Origin: Mucilaginibacter sp.
Lineage (GTDB): Bacteria; Bacteroidota; Bacteroidia; Sphingobacteriales; Sphingobacteriaceae
DNA length: 37,508 nucleotides
NCBI GenBank assembly: GCA_028288305.1
Contig: JAQBOA010000012.1
Coordinates: 1-37,508, forward strand
Reading direction: 5' to 3'
The translations under genes and the position numbers were made by a program. The notes under the pieces are model-generated. The model made no database searches. It was not told the origin of the DNA and saw only the letters and a program-made list of their open reading frames with translations. Positions 1-8,663 of this stretch are shown piece by piece. Numbering within the stretch: position 1 is the stretch's first letter; each line of letters starts with the position of its first letter.

Positions 1-260
1 CCTTCCGGATCTTTATAATTTTTAATGAACTCCACAATTTCAGCGGCTTCATCATAAGTAAGTGCATCGATACCGTTATATTCCCATTCGTTCATATCTT
101 CATCAAAAATTATTTCCCCCATTCCTACTACCCCATCGGTTAATGTGAATACCCCGGTAGCGTAAAAATCGCCGCCGGCCAAAGGCTCGTTATCCGGCGT
201 TATGGTAATGTGGCGTGGTCCGTCAACGGTGTTGATATCATAACTTACCTGCTTTATCAT
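1..260 (-). CDS. hypothetical protein, C-terminus cut by window edge
   Basis: An open frame runs from an ATG (258-260, complement) to the window edge without a stop, giving about 86 residues that begin MIKQVSYDIN. The fragment is strongly acidic and contains short runs such as GGDFYATGVF and FDEDMNEWEYNGIDA. There is no signal peptide or membrane segment. I do not recognise a family. It looks like a small soluble protein or the N-terminal part of one. The C-terminus lies outside the window, so its length is unknown. Coding status is supported by even codon use and the absence of stops. Confidence 0.7.
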   Translation of the reverse strand, partial: MIKQVSYDINTVDGPRHITITPDNEPLAGGDFYATGVFTLTDGVVGMGEIIFDEDMNEWEYNGIDALTYDEAAEIVEFIKNYKDPE

Positions 261-388
261 ATTAGTAACTTGTAATTCAAATTTATGTTAATATCAACAT
301 ATTGTAAAATAAGAAAATGATGCGTTATTTAAGATGATTTGCAGTTTGTTATTTTTAATATTAATGAGGTAAGTTTCCAGAAAACAAA

Positions 389-418
389 AAGAGGGTAAAA
401 ATCAATATTTACCCTCTT
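389..418 (-). terminator. rho-independent terminator for the 447-1202 gene
   Basis: A perfect 11-bp stem (389-399 with 408-418) closes an 8-nt loop. Read on the minus strand it is followed by a T-rich tract. It starts 29 bases after the stop codon of the minus-strand gene at 447-1202, which it should terminate. Confidence 0.8.
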
Positions 419-446
419 CAAAAAAGAATCTTTATCTAAACAATTA

Positions 447-1202
447 TTATTTAACCCGGAAGAGATGGTCAATTCTGGCAACTGTCGACAGTTGGTTTAA
501 CTCTTTGCGAATCTCATCATATTCAGCTTTATTTTGGTCTCTTTTATTATTCCTTAACTCGAGATTTTTATAATAATCGGTAATAGATTTATCAGGAAGT
601 ATGAGCATATAAGTATTGGTGGGATAACCATCTACGCATTTGAATAATACAAAATTATATTTAATGCCATGTGACACATCCATTTTCATTCGCTTTGAAA
701 TTGCAGCTTCAAATTCCTTTGTCTTATCAAAAGTAACGGTGATAAATTGCATTTTTCTGAAATCAAAATTTGCAATTTTATAGCCCGGCTCGTAACTGCT
801 GAGGGAATCTATGCGCATCCAATTAGAGCGGGTTGTTGGTCCGTTTACGTTTTGCATATTTTCTTTATAGATAGCTGGCTGCTTCACATTAAAGGCGTCA
901 TTTGTTTTTATCCTTCTTCCCATAAAATCGCCAAAGTTTTTGGAGCCTTTAAACATTACACTACCGTAAATGCGGCCCGATTCGGAGGTATGGGCGATAC
1001 GATCGTTTTCTATTCCACTATCGGCCTTAAGCCAGAACGACCTTACAATAGGGTAATTTTTTTCAAAAATACTTTGATCATGCACCCTATACTCGTTCAA
1101 AGCCATCCATAGCGTGGTATCGTTTTGTGCCCGGGCTGTATGGCCTGTCAGCAAAAAAAGTCCAAATAAAAGGCATAAAAGACCTAAATGTTGCTTTTTC
1201 AT
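447..1202 (-). CDS. exported hypothetical protein
   Basis: 251 residues. The N-terminus has a clear signal peptide: KKQ, then a hydrophobic leucine-rich core to about residue 20, then a likely cleavage site after ARA-Q (residues 24-26). The mature part has no obvious transmembrane segment and is rich in Lys, Asn and Asp, which suggests a soluble periplasmic or surface protein. I do not recognise a domain. It stands alone, with a strong terminator after its stop and a 427-bp spacer upstream shared with a divergent metallo-hydrolase gene. That spacer carries a perfect palindrome that could be regulatory. Function unknown; confidence refers to it being a real gene. Confidence 0.85.
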   Translation of the reverse strand: MKKQHLGLLCLLFGLFLLTGHTARAQNDTTLWMALNEYRVHDQSIFEKNYPIVRSFWLKADSGIENDRIAHTSESGRIYGSVMFKGSKNFGDFMGRRIKTNDAFNVKQPAIYKENMQNVNGPTTRSNWMRIDSLSSYEPGYKIANFDFRKMQFITVTFDKTKEFEAAISKRMKMDVSHGIKYNFVLFKCVDGYPTNTYMLILPDKSITDYYKNLELRNNKRDQNKAEYDEIRKELNQLSTVARIDHLFRVK

Positions 1203-1252
1203 AATTTAAGTGGTTAAAGTGGTTAAAGTTTATTAAACATAAATATAATTTA

Positions 1253-1288
1253 TTAAAAATCAAATAATTATAATTATTTGATTTTTAA
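1253..1288. repeat. perfect 36-bp palindrome
   Basis: Positions 1253-1270 are the exact reverse complement of 1271-1288 with no loop. The palindrome is almost entirely A/T with a TCAAAT/ATTTGA core on each side. It sits about 50 bp upstream of the minus-strand start at 1202. It could be a dimeric regulator site or a cruciform-forming element; in such AT-rich DNA a shorter palindrome would be unremarkable, but 18-bp arms are not. Confidence 0.6.
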
Positions 1289-1523
1289 ATTAACTAATAA
1301 TTAAACATAGCTAAAACCGTAATATTTCTGTTACAATTATTAACTTTTCAGAAACCACTATGCGCTATTTGGCCATATTAACCAGCGACAACTAAATTTT
1401 TTTTGCTTTATTTATTGCTATATTGAATTATGATAAGGTCAAAAAAACTTTGTTTCAATTGCATTTCTGTGTAAAATGCTGCAACAATAATAATAAGTTT
1501 GTAGGCGGTTCCTTTTGTTTAAA

Positions 1524-1626
1524 GTTCATTGGTATTATTTGTTCATTAGCGGAGTGTTTTATATATGACAACTGATTTAATGAAGCCGACCAATGAACTA
1601 ATGAACAAGTGAACTACTGAACTAAC
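1524..1626. repeat. intergenic short-period repeat block 1
   Basis: Degenerate 8-nt units of the AATGAACT type run from about 1591 to 1626, ending just before the start codon at 1630. Inverted partner copies GTTCATTGGT (1524-1533) and TGTTCATTAG (1540-1549) are exact reverse complements of 1589-1598 and 1598-1607. It belongs to the structural class seen in ten other spacers of the window. Confidence 0.65.
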
Positions 1627-1629
1627 AAA

Positions 1630-3024
1630 ATGAAATTAACTATATACGGGGCTGCCCGCCAGGTAACCGGAAGCATGCATTTGCTGGAGGTTGGCAAATT
1701 TAAAATACTAGTAGATTGTGGACTGGACTATGAAAAAGACCGTAACATACAGGCAAATGAGAACTTTCCTTTTGATCCTGCTGAAATTGATGTAGTGGTA
1801 TTAACACATGCCCACATCGACCATTCAGGTAATTTACCTACTCTTATACGGTTAGGATTTGGAGGACAAATACTATGCACACCTCCAACCGCCGATCTTA
1901 CTGAATTATTGCTGCTTGATTCAGTGAGCATATTTATGCGCAAAGCTCAAAAAGGAAATAAACGTGGTAAAGGTAAATTTAACACCGGGGCACAACCATT
2001 ATATCTGCAAAAGCATGTTATGGATACGGTTGAACAGTTTGTAACTATTGGTTTTAACAGACCTTTTCGCATTAACGGCGATGTTGAGCTTACATTTATT
2101 CCTGTAGGGCATTTATTGGGTGCCGCTGCCGCCATATTTAAAATAAACGATGATGGGGTTGAAAAATCTATTGCCTTTACAGGGGATATAGGCCGTAAAA
2201 ACTACCCAGTGCTGGATGATCCGCAGGAGATACCTTCTGTTGATTATTTGGTTTGTGAATCAACGTACGGAGGCAGGCTTCATACCAAAGATAAAACTGT
2301 TGAACAAGCTTTGGTAGAAACTATTGAAAAGGCATGTATAAAAGAACAGGGCCGGTTAATAATTCCGGCTTTCAGTATCGGGCGTACCCAGTCATTGGTT
2401 TATTCTTTAAATAAGATATTTACCAGCAATTTATTACCGGCTGTGAAAGTGTTTGTGGATAGTCCGCTGGCTACGCGGTCCACGGAAGTTTTCCGTAAAT
2501 ACCACAACCTGGTAAATAAGGAGGCCCAGGAATTTTACCAAAAACGTGGTGATGAATTTGAGTTTGATAATTTGACCTATGTTGAAACATTGAAAGACAG
2601 CCGGCAGGTATCCAATTACTTTGAGCCTTGCATCATCATTTCATCAGCCGGTATGCTGGATGGCGGCCGTATACAGGATCACCTGTTTTATAATATTCAG
2701 AATTATTATTGTACGATACTTTTTATCGGCTACTGTGCTAAAGGTACATTAGGTCACCGCTTATTGCGCGGCGATCCTATTGTTCATATTAAAGACCGTG
2801 ACCTGGCCGTTTATGCTACCATTAAACAAACCGATGTATTAAGTGCCCACGGTGACCACGAAGACCTGATGAATACCGTGAAACAAATGGATAAAACAAA
2901 GCTTAAAAACATCTTCCTGGTACATGGTGAAGACACAAGTTTACAGGCTTTTGCTGATGGGTTGGAAGAAGAAGGATATACGGTTACTATTCCTGAAAAA
3001 GGGCTAAAATACGAATTGAATTAA
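1630..3024 (+). CDS. MBL-fold beta-CASP RNA-processing-type metallo-hydrolase
   Basis: 464 residues. An N-terminal metallo-beta-lactamase domain carries the metal-binding motif HAHIDH at residues 60-65, a downstream GHLLGAAAA histidine motif (about 160) and GDIGR (about 185). A beta-CASP cap follows, and the C-terminal SAHGDHEDL and FLVHGE motifs supply the last metal ligands. This is the YSH1/CPSF73-like family of zinc-dependent RNA nucleases; in bacteria most members are described as 'MBL fold RNA metallo-hydrolase' and their substrates are rarely known. Cytoplasmic, no signal peptide. The gene is monocistronic and convergent with serA, with which it shares a long imperfect hairpin in the 89-bp spacer. 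All catalytic residues appear present. Family assignment is firm; RNA as substrate is inferred from the family. Confidence 0.93.
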   Translation: MKLTIYGAARQVTGSMHLLEVGKFKILVDCGLDYEKDRNIQANENFPFDPAEIDVVVLTHAHIDHSGNLPTLIRLGFGGQILCTPPTADLTELLLLDSVSIFMRKAQKGNKRGKGKFNTGAQPLYLQKHVMDTVEQFVTIGFNRPFRINGDVELTFIPVGHLLGAAAAIFKINDDGVEKSIAFTGDIGRKNYPVLDDPQEIPSVDYLVCESTYGGRLHTKDKTVEQALVETIEKACIKEQGRLIIPAFSIGRTQSLVYSLNKIFTSNLLPAVKVFVDSPLATRSTEVFRKYHNLVNKEAQEFYQKRGDEFEFDNLTYVETLKDSRQVSNYFEPCIIISSAGMLDGGRIQDHLFYNIQNYYCTILFIGYCAKGTLGHRLLRGDPIVHIKDRDLAVYATIKQTDVLSAHGDHEDLMNTVKQMDKTKLKNIFLVHGEDTSLQAFADGLEEEGYTVTIPEKGLKYELN

Positions 3025-3110
3025 CACTAATTTTCACGAATTTAATCGAATTACACTAACTAGTTTGTTAGGGTTAGTGTAATTCGTTCTTATTCGTGAA
3101 AATTCGTGTC
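3023..3110. repeat. large inverted repeat between convergent genes (block 2)
   Basis: Two 38-nt arms (3023-3060 and 3073-3110) pair at 32 of 38 positions around a 12-nt loop. The arms contain units of the type ATTCGTGAAAATT and GTTAGTGTAATTCG. The structure fills the whole spacer, overlaps the TAA of the upstream gene and ends 3 bp from the serA stop. It is well placed to terminate transcription from both sides. Confidence 0.8.
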
Positions 3111-3113
3111 TAT

Positions 3114-4076
3114 CTATTTCTTAAAGTGGTCAATAATCAAATTCGCCAGCTCCAACCCTATTCTTTCCTGAGCCTCATTGGTTGATGCGCCAATGTGTGG
3201 TGTTAATGAAATTTTAGGATGGGTAAGAATATCAACTCTTGGAGTTGGTTCATTATCAAAAACGTCAAGCGCAGCAAACGAAATTTTACCGCTGTCTAAA
3301 GCGATAATTAAAGCGTCTTCGTCAATTAATCCACCGCGTGAACAATTAACAACTCCTGCTCCTTTTTTCATTTGTTCAAACTCAGTTGCACCGATAATGG
3401 GCTTATCAACAAAAGGAGTATGAATAGTTATAAAATCAGCTTGTTTTATAATTTCCTGCTGGGTCGCAGTTTTTACTTTAATCTTAACTGTTGTGCCTCC
3501 GCCTAAAACAACTTCCACTTCAGGATTAAATGGATAAAGATCGTAAGCCATAACATCCATGCCAATGCCTAAAGCAATTTTAGCTACTTCACGGCCGATC
3601 CGTCCAAAACCTAAAATTCCTAATGTTTTTCCGCGCAGCTCAATACCTTTAGCATAAGCTTTCTTTAAGTCATTAAACTTTGTAGCACCTTCAACAGGCA
3701 TTTTACGGTTACTATCCTGCAAAAAACGAACACCGGTAAATAAGTGTGCAAATACTAATTCGGCTACCGATAAGGATGAAGATGCCGGCGTATTATAAAC
3801 TGCTACACCTTTTTCCTTTGCATATTCAACATCAATATTATCCATACCTACCCCACCCCGGCCTATCAATTTAAGGTTTGGACAAGCGTCTATTAACGCT
3901 TTACGAACTTTTGTGGCACTACGTACAGTAATTGCGTCGTAGTTTTTAAGTTTAACAGGCAATTCGTCCTGTGGTATGTTATTGGTATCAATAATGAAAC
4001 CGGCATCTTCTAAAAGTTTTTTACCTGCCGGATCTATACCATCATTAGCTAATATCTTTATCATCTCTTTAGTCAT
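3114..4076 (-). CDS. serA: D-3-phosphoglycerate dehydrogenase
   Basis: Oxidises 3-phosphoglycerate to 3-phosphohydroxypyruvate with NAD+, the first step of serine synthesis in the cytoplasm. 320 residues, the short form without a C-terminal ACT domain, so the usual ACT-mediated serine feedback is not expected. Visible motifs are GRGGVGMDNID (about 93-103), the Rossmann motif GILGFGRIGREVA (about 153), the catalytic arginine in NCSRGGLIDE (about 245), the glutamate in DNEP and the histidine in HIGAST. It lies downstream of serC (aminotransferase) in the same direction, 94 bp apart; serB is not in the window. The start is uncertain: the first ATG lies in a degenerate ATGACNNA-type repeat, and an in-frame ATG at 4064 (MIKILANDG) fits the family N-terminus equally well. 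Confidence 0.95.
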   Translation of the reverse strand: MTKEMIKILANDGIDPAGKKLLEDAGFIIDTNNIPQDELPVKLKNYDAITVRSATKVRKALIDACPNLKLIGRGGVGMDNIDVEYAKEKGVAVYNTPASSSLSVAELVFAHLFTGVRFLQDSNRKMPVEGATKFNDLKKAYAKGIELRGKTLGILGFGRIGREVAKIALGIGMDVMAYDLYPFNPEVEVVLGGGTTVKIKVKTATQQEIIKQADFITIHTPFVDKPIIGATEFEQMKKGAGVVNCSRGGLIDEDALIIALDSGKISFAALDVFDNEPTPRVDILTHPKISLTPHIGASTNEAQERIGLELANLIIDHFKK

Positions 4077-4167
4077 TATGTCATTATGTCATTGGTCATT
4101 AGTCATTGGGCATTACCATTGCAAAAAACGGTTTAATGACTAATGACGCAATGACCAATGACTAATT
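4077..4167. repeat. TCATTRG heptad inverted repeat inside the serC-serA operon (block 3)
   Basis: Left arm of TCATTGG/TCATTAG heptads (about 4081-4112) faces a right arm of AATGACTAATGAC-type heptads (about 4133-4167). The two are imperfect reverse complements over about 30 nt. The block fills the spacer between the serC stop and the first serA ATG. It could attenuate or process the mRNA. Confidence 0.75.
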
Positions 4168-4170
4168 AAA

Positions 4171-5238
4171 TTATTTATTTTTTTCTGCAAATTCGCGCAT
4201 AGTGTCAATAAGTACATATACGCTTGTGATTGGCAATGCATTATAAATTGAAGCCCGGAAACCGCCAACACTCCTGTGGCCTTTAATGCCTACAATACCT
4301 TTATCGTCACATAGTTTAAGAAATGGTTTTTCATGTTCCGGATTTTCGGTCACGAAACAAACATTCATATGTGAGCGGTCTTCAACTGCACAAACCGGTT
4401 TAAATATTGGGTTACGGTCAATTTCTTCGTACAAAACACTGGCTTTTTGAATATTTTCTATTTCAATAGCTGCCACGCCTCCCTTTGATTTTAACCAGTT
4501 AAGGGTTAACATTGAAACATAAATGGCAAAAACAGGTGGTGTATTATACATTGAGCCACCTTCAATTTGTGTTTGATAGTTAAACATTGCAGGTATTTTG
4601 CGCCCGGTTTTGCCTAAAATATCGTCTTTAACAATTACCAGCGTTACACCTGCAGGACCCATATTCTTCTGTGCACCAGCATAAATTAAGCCAAAATCAG
4701 CAACATTGAATTTACGACTGAATATATCTGATGACATATCGCAAACCATCGGAATTGGCGACTTTGGAAAGCTTTGTAACTGTGTACCGTAAATGGTATT
4801 GTTTGATGTTATATGAAAATATGAAGCATCAGTAGGTATCTTATAATCTTTAGGAATGTAAGTGAAATTACTTTCTTTGGATGTTGCAACTACTGCTGTT
4901 TCTCCAAAAAATTTTGCTTCTTTCAAGGCTTTGTTCGCCCATACACCAGTTTCAAGGTAAGCTGCTTTGCCACCCTCGGGTAATAAATTATAGGGTGCTA
5001 AAGCAAATTGAGTACTTGCTCCTCCCTGTAAAAACAATACCGAGTAACCTTCAGGTACTTCTAATAATTCTTTTACCAGTTTCACTGCTTCGTCCAAAAC
5101 GCCTTCAAACTCAGATGAGCGATGTGAAATTTCCAAAATGGAAAGACCGATACCGCCAAAATCAATAACTGCTGCTGCCGCCTGCTTTAAAACCTCGTGA
5201 GGTAAAATGCCAGGTCCTGCGCCAAAATTATGTTTCAT
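4171..5238 (-). CDS. serC: 3-phosphoserine/phosphohydroxythreonine transaminase
   Basis: PLP-dependent class V aminotransferase converting 3-phosphohydroxypyruvate plus glutamate to phosphoserine; in many bacteria it also acts in pyridoxal-phosphate synthesis. 355 residues, the usual length. The N-terminus shows FGAGPG, the phosphate-binding region [10 protein letters not shown] lies at 71-80, and the PLP lysine is K191 in [11 protein letters not shown]. The C-terminal [15 protein letters not shown] motif is intact. It is followed by serA in the same orientation and preceded at 194 bp by rpe, so serC-serA is probably one unit. The spacer towards rpe is AT-rich and presumably holds the promoter, though I see no strict TAnnTTTG match. 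Confidence 0.96.
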   Translation of the reverse strand: MKHNFGAGPGILPHEVLKQAAAAVIDFGGIGLSILEISHRSSEFEGVLDEAVKLVKELLEVPEGYSVLFLQGGASTQFALAPYNLLPEGGKAAYLETGVWANKALKEAKFFGETAVVATSKESNFTYIPKDYKIPTDASYFHITSNNTIYGTQLQSFPKSPIPMVCDMSSDIFSRKFNVADFGLIYAGAQKNMGPAGVTLVIVKDDILGKTGRKIPAMFNYQTQIEGGSMYNTPPVFAIYVSMLTLNWLKSKGGVAAIEIENIQKASVLYEEIDRNPIFKPVCAVEDRSHMNVCFVTENPEHEKPFLKLCDDKGIVGIKGHRSVGGFRASIYNALPITSVYVLIDTMREFAEKNK

Positions 5239-5432
5239 TTTTGTTTATAATTGAATTGTTAAGTTATAATTAATTAACAACTTTTTATTTTGATGGGCCG
5301 AAGTTAATTAATTTGACAAATTATATAAGGATTATTTGCTTTTTTTGAAAAATCATACAATTAGCAGACAAATGCACCTTAGAATTTTAAATATTAAAAA
5401 AATCAAGTGCTTTTATTGATACGCTTATATAA

Positions 5433-6101
5433 TTACGATCGCGACTTGCTATAAGGATTTTTTAGGTTTGCAATAGCTGCTGAAGGATCAGGCGACGAAA
5501 AAACCGAACTGCCAGCAACCAAAACATTAGCCCCTGCTTCAATAAGTTTCGCCGCATTATAAGCATCAACACCACCGTCAACTTCAATAAACAGATTGGG
5601 GTTAAGCCTGTTACTTAATTCCTTAATATCCTTTAATTTTTTATAAGTATGTTCGATAAAACGCTGCCCGCCAAAACCCGGGTTGACTGACATAATTAAA
5701 ACCTGGTCTAAATCGGCAATAATATCTTCCAATAATAAAACAGGCGTGTGCGGGTTAAGTGCCACAGCTGCGCGACAACCTAATTCCTTAATATATTGTA
5801 TGGTGCGATGCAAATTAGAGCATACCTCATAATGAACAATTATACCCGATGCTCCAGCGTCTTTAAAGTTTTTTAAATAACGATCGGGCTCAACAATCAT
5901 TAAATGTACATCCAACGGCTTTTTAGCATGCTTGTTTATTGCATTGACAACCGGGAAACCAAAAGAAATATTAGGAACAAACATGCCATCCATTATATCC
6001 ACATGTATCCAATCTGCTTCGCTTTTATTGATCATTTCAATGTCGCGTTGCAGGTTGGCAAAATCAGCTGCTAAAACAGATGGAGCTATGAGGTGGTTCA
6101 T
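5433..6101 (-). CDS. rpe: ribulose-phosphate 3-epimerase
   Basis: Interconverts D-ribulose 5-phosphate and D-xylulose 5-phosphate in the pentose phosphate pathway; a cytoplasmic TIM-barrel metalloenzyme. 222 residues, typical size. Motifs are IAPSVLAADF near the N-terminus, WIHVDIMDGMFVPN (about 31-44) with metal-binding His and catalytic Asp, the DVHLMI strand (about 66), SVNPGFGGQRFI (about 139) and the second catalytic aspartate in EVDGGV (about 175). A Bacteroidota -7 promoter element ends only four bases before the ATG, which suggests a leaderless or nearly leaderless message. The protein ends in a basic SKSRS tail. Confidence 0.96.
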   Translation of the reverse strand: MNHLIAPSVLAADFANLQRDIEMINKSEADWIHVDIMDGMFVPNISFGFPVVNAINKHAKKPLDVHLMIVEPDRYLKNFKDAGASGIIVHYEVCSNLHRTIQYIKELGCRAAVALNPHTPVLLLEDIIADLDQVLIMSVNPGFGGQRFIEHTYKKLKDIKELSNRLNPNLFIEVDGGVDAYNAAKLIEAGANVLVAGSSVFSSPDPSAAIANLKNPYSKSRS

Positions 6102-6105
6102 AGGG

Positions 6106-6113
6106 CAAAGATA
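6106..6113 (-). promoter_or_regulatory. -7 promoter element of rpe
   Basis: Minus-strand TATCTTTG matches the Bacteroidota -7 consensus TAnnTTTG. It ends four bases upstream of the rpe ATG, so the transcript would start at or next to the start codon. No convincing TTTG -33 element is present at 19 bp; the upstream sequence is the low-complexity repeat. Confidence 0.55.
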
Positions 6114-6120
6114 GTTTTTT

Positions 6121-6248
6121 TTAGTCTGAAAGTCGGGAAAGTCCGAAAGTCTGGAAGTAAAAATAAGTTTAAAAAGACTTATAATTTTGGACTTAAATCT
6201 TTTATGTTAACAACTCTTTAGGCTTTGTTTCGGCTTTCCGACTTCCTC
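6121..6248. repeat. GAAAGTC/GACTTTC short-period repeat (block 4)
   Basis: Degenerate units GAAAGTC, GAAAGTC and GGAAGT run from about 6126 to 6157, and the opposite-sense CGGCTTTCCGACTTCC lies at about 6231-6246. It fills the spacer between the permease stop (6249) and the rpe promoter, leaving about 70 nt of ordinary AT-rich DNA between the arms. It shares the GGACTTTC-type unit with blocks 5 and 6. Confidence 0.65.
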
Positions 6249-8663
6249 CTACTCGGCTCTCAAACTGGTTACGGGATTCATCAACGCTGCTTTTATAGCA
6301 CGGAAGCTTACAGTTACAACAGTGATAATAATTGCCAGTAAACCCGCTACAGCAAATACCCACCAGCTTATACTGGTACGGTAAGCAAAATCTTGCAGCC
6401 ATTTGTTCATGGCCCACCACGCTATGGGGAAAGCTATAACCGCAGCTATTACAACAAGTTTCAAAAAATCCCCGGATAACATTCCTATTATGCTGCTTAC
6501 GCTTGCTCCTAAAACTTTACGGATACCAATCTCTTTGGTGCGTTGCTCGGCTGCATAAGTAACCAAACCAAACAGTCCCAGGCAGGCTATGAGGATGGCG
6601 AAAAAAGCAAAGGACACGAATATCTTACCTGTGTTTTGTTCGGAGCGATAAAGATGGTCAAAGTCGTCATCCATAAACGAATAAGTAAACGGCTGGTCGG
6701 CCATATTAGCATCGGCGTTATGGTACAGGGTTTGAATTTGGGATACAAGAAAAGGGATGTTTTTGGTTTCTATCCGGAAGGCCATGCCGCCCCTGTCAAG
6801 GTTTAACTGAAATACCAGGGGAGCTATTTTGCTACGTAACGAGCTTGAATTAAAATCTTTTACCACGCCAATAATATGATAGGGATGCTTTGAACCTTTA
6901 TACAAATTTTTATTTAATGGATTACCATATCCCAACATTTTAGCCGCGGTTTCATTAATAATGATTGCGGACGAATCGGTAAGCATTTCTTTTGAAAAAT
7001 TGCGCCCAGCTGCCATTTGCATACCTAGTGCAGGTATATAATCTTCATCAACATCCCAGGTCTCAAGGGCAGTTGATTGGCCGGGGCTCATGCCGGCATC
7101 CTTGCCATAAACCTCTGTATCATTATTTGGGGTTGTTGGCAGGTATGACGACATAGTACCTAATTTAACACCCGCTAATTTAAGTACCTCCTCTTTAAAA
7201 GATTTGGCATGAAGATAAAGCGATGCGGTATTTTGCAGCACCAAAACCTGCTCACGGTTGTAACCCAATTTTTTATTGCGGATATAATTTAATTGGCTAT
7301 AAATTACCAACGTGCCCACAATTAGTATAATTACCGTTGAGAACTGGAATACCACCAAACTATTACGGAGGATACTGTTTTTAAACCCTGCAGATAATTT
7401 GCCTTTTAATACTTGTATAGGCTGGAATGCCGACATGAAAAATGCAGGATAAGTCCCGGCAAGCAAACCTAAAAATACAGCGATAGCCAACAGGCATGGC
7501 AGTAACCAAATAGTTGAAAACAAATCAAGCGTTATTTGCTTACCTGATAACTGGTTAAAATATGGCAACATCAATACAGCTAAAACAAGAGCAATAATAA
7601 GGGCAATAAAACTGGTGAGGGTTGATTCTATTAAAAACTGGTAAATTAATGTACCCCGGTTTGAACCTAATACTTTACGGACACCTACCTCTTTTGAACG
7701 CCCGGCAGAACGGGCCGTTGAAAGATTCATGAAGTTAACACAGGCAATAAGCAGTATAAAAATGGCAATAACAATAAATATATACACATACTCGGCATTG
7801 CCGGATGGCTCCTGCTCGTTTGTCAAAGTGGAATATAAATGAATTTTAGTTAAAGGGATGGTAACAAACCTGAAGTGGTCTCCTTTTTGATCTAAATCGG
7901 CAATAGAAGTGTGAATAAATTGCCTCAAATCTGCTTCAGCATATTTTTTTGTAGCCTCTTTCAGGTAATGGTTTAAATCTTTTTGCGTTATTCCGGGTCG
8001 CAAAAGCATATAGGTAATATAATTTTCACTTAACCATCCCCCCGAATTGATCCCGGGTATTTCGTTTATAGATTTAATAAAACTAAAATGAATATGAGAT
8101 TGCACAGGCGTATTTTTTATTACGCCCGTAATTTTGTAATTGCTTGTATTATTTAAGTACAGCGTTTTACCTATAACATCAGTACTTTTAAAATACTTTT
8201 TTGCTATGTTTTCAGATATTACAAGGGAATAAGGCTGTGATAATGCAGTTTTAGGATCACCGGCAATCATCGGCAGGGTAAACACATTAAACAAGGCATC
8301 ATCAGCATAAAAACTATTAAGTTCAACCAAGGTTTGGCTGTCTTTCTTCACCAATATTTTACCGTTGTTTTTTATACGTGCAGCATACTCTATACCAGGA
8401 TAGTCCTTCAACATATTTGTGGCCATTGATCCCGGGGTTTCACGGGCCTCAAATAAACTGCCATTTACTTTAAAGTCAGAATTTACACGATAAATGCGAT
8501 CAGCCTTTAAATTGTATTTGTCGTAGCTCAATTCATCAATCACGAATAGGGTAATTAGCAGGCAAACCGCTAAACCTATTGCCAGGCCGCATATATTGAT
8601 AGCCGAAAAACTCTTGTTTCTTAAAAGATTCCTGAAAGCGATTTTAAAGTAGTTTTGAAACAT
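6249..8663 (-). CDS. FtsX/MacB-type ABC transporter permease
   Basis: 804 residues. It starts with a conserved MFQNYFKIAFRNLLRNK amphipathic segment and the first membrane helix (about 20-43), then a periplasmic MacB_PCD-like domain to about 285. A cluster of three membrane helices (about 287-405) contains a cytoplasmic RSAGRSKEVGVRKVLG coupling motif. A second half repeats the plan: a helix near 430-455, an extracytoplasmic domain, and a C-terminal FtsX domain with QRTKEIGIRKVLGASV and three helices. This is the large double-FtsX permease common in Bacteroidota, part of macrolide/peptide-export-like or lipoprotein-type ABC systems. No ATPase gene lies nearby, so its partner must be encoded elsewhere and the substrate is unknown. 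Confidence 0.93.
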   Translation of the reverse strand: MFQNYFKIAFRNLLRNKSFSAINICGLAIGLAVCLLITLFVIDELSYDKYNLKADRIYRVNSDFKVNGSLFEARETPGSMATNMLKDYPGIEYAARIKNNGKILVKKDSQTLVELNSFYADDALFNVFTLPMIAGDPKTALSQPYSLVISENIAKKYFKSTDVIGKTLYLNNTSNYKITGVIKNTPVQSHIHFSFIKSINEIPGINSGGWLSENYITYMLLRPGITQKDLNHYLKEATKKYAEADLRQFIHTSIADLDQKGDHFRFVTIPLTKIHLYSTLTNEQEPSGNAEYVYIFIVIAIFILLIACVNFMNLSTARSAGRSKEVGVRKVLGSNRGTLIYQFLIESTLTSFIALIIALVLAVLMLPYFNQLSGKQITLDLFSTIWLLPCLLAIAVFLGLLAGTYPAFFMSAFQPIQVLKGKLSAGFKNSILRNSLVVFQFSTVIILIVGTLVIYSQLNYIRNKKLGYNREQVLVLQNTASLYLHAKSFKEEVLKLAGVKLGTMSSYLPTTPNNDTEVYGKDAGMSPGQSTALETWDVDEDYIPALGMQMAAGRNFSKEMLTDSSAIIINETAAKMLGYGNPLNKNLYKGSKHPYHIIGVVKDFNSSSLRSKIAPLVFQLNLDRGGMAFRIETKNIPFLVSQIQTLYHNADANMADQPFTYSFMDDDFDHLYRSEQNTGKIFVSFAFFAILIACLGLFGLVTYAAEQRTKEIGIRKVLGASVSSIIGMLSGDFLKLVVIAAVIAFPIAWWAMNKWLQDFAYRTSISWWVFAVAGLLAIIITVVTVSFRAIKAALMNPVTSLRAE

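Larger units (their letters stand above)
1203..1629. other. 427-bp divergent intergenic region
   Basis: AT-rich spacer between two divergently transcribed genes. It holds a direct repeat of GTGGTTAAA just upstream of the minus-strand gene (about 1210-1229), a perfect 36-bp palindrome (1253-1288) and the degenerate repeat block at 1524-1626. A match to the Bacteroidota -7 element (TAAGTTTG, 1494-1501) faces the plus-strand gene but lacks a good -33 partner. No gene seen. Confidence 0.5.
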
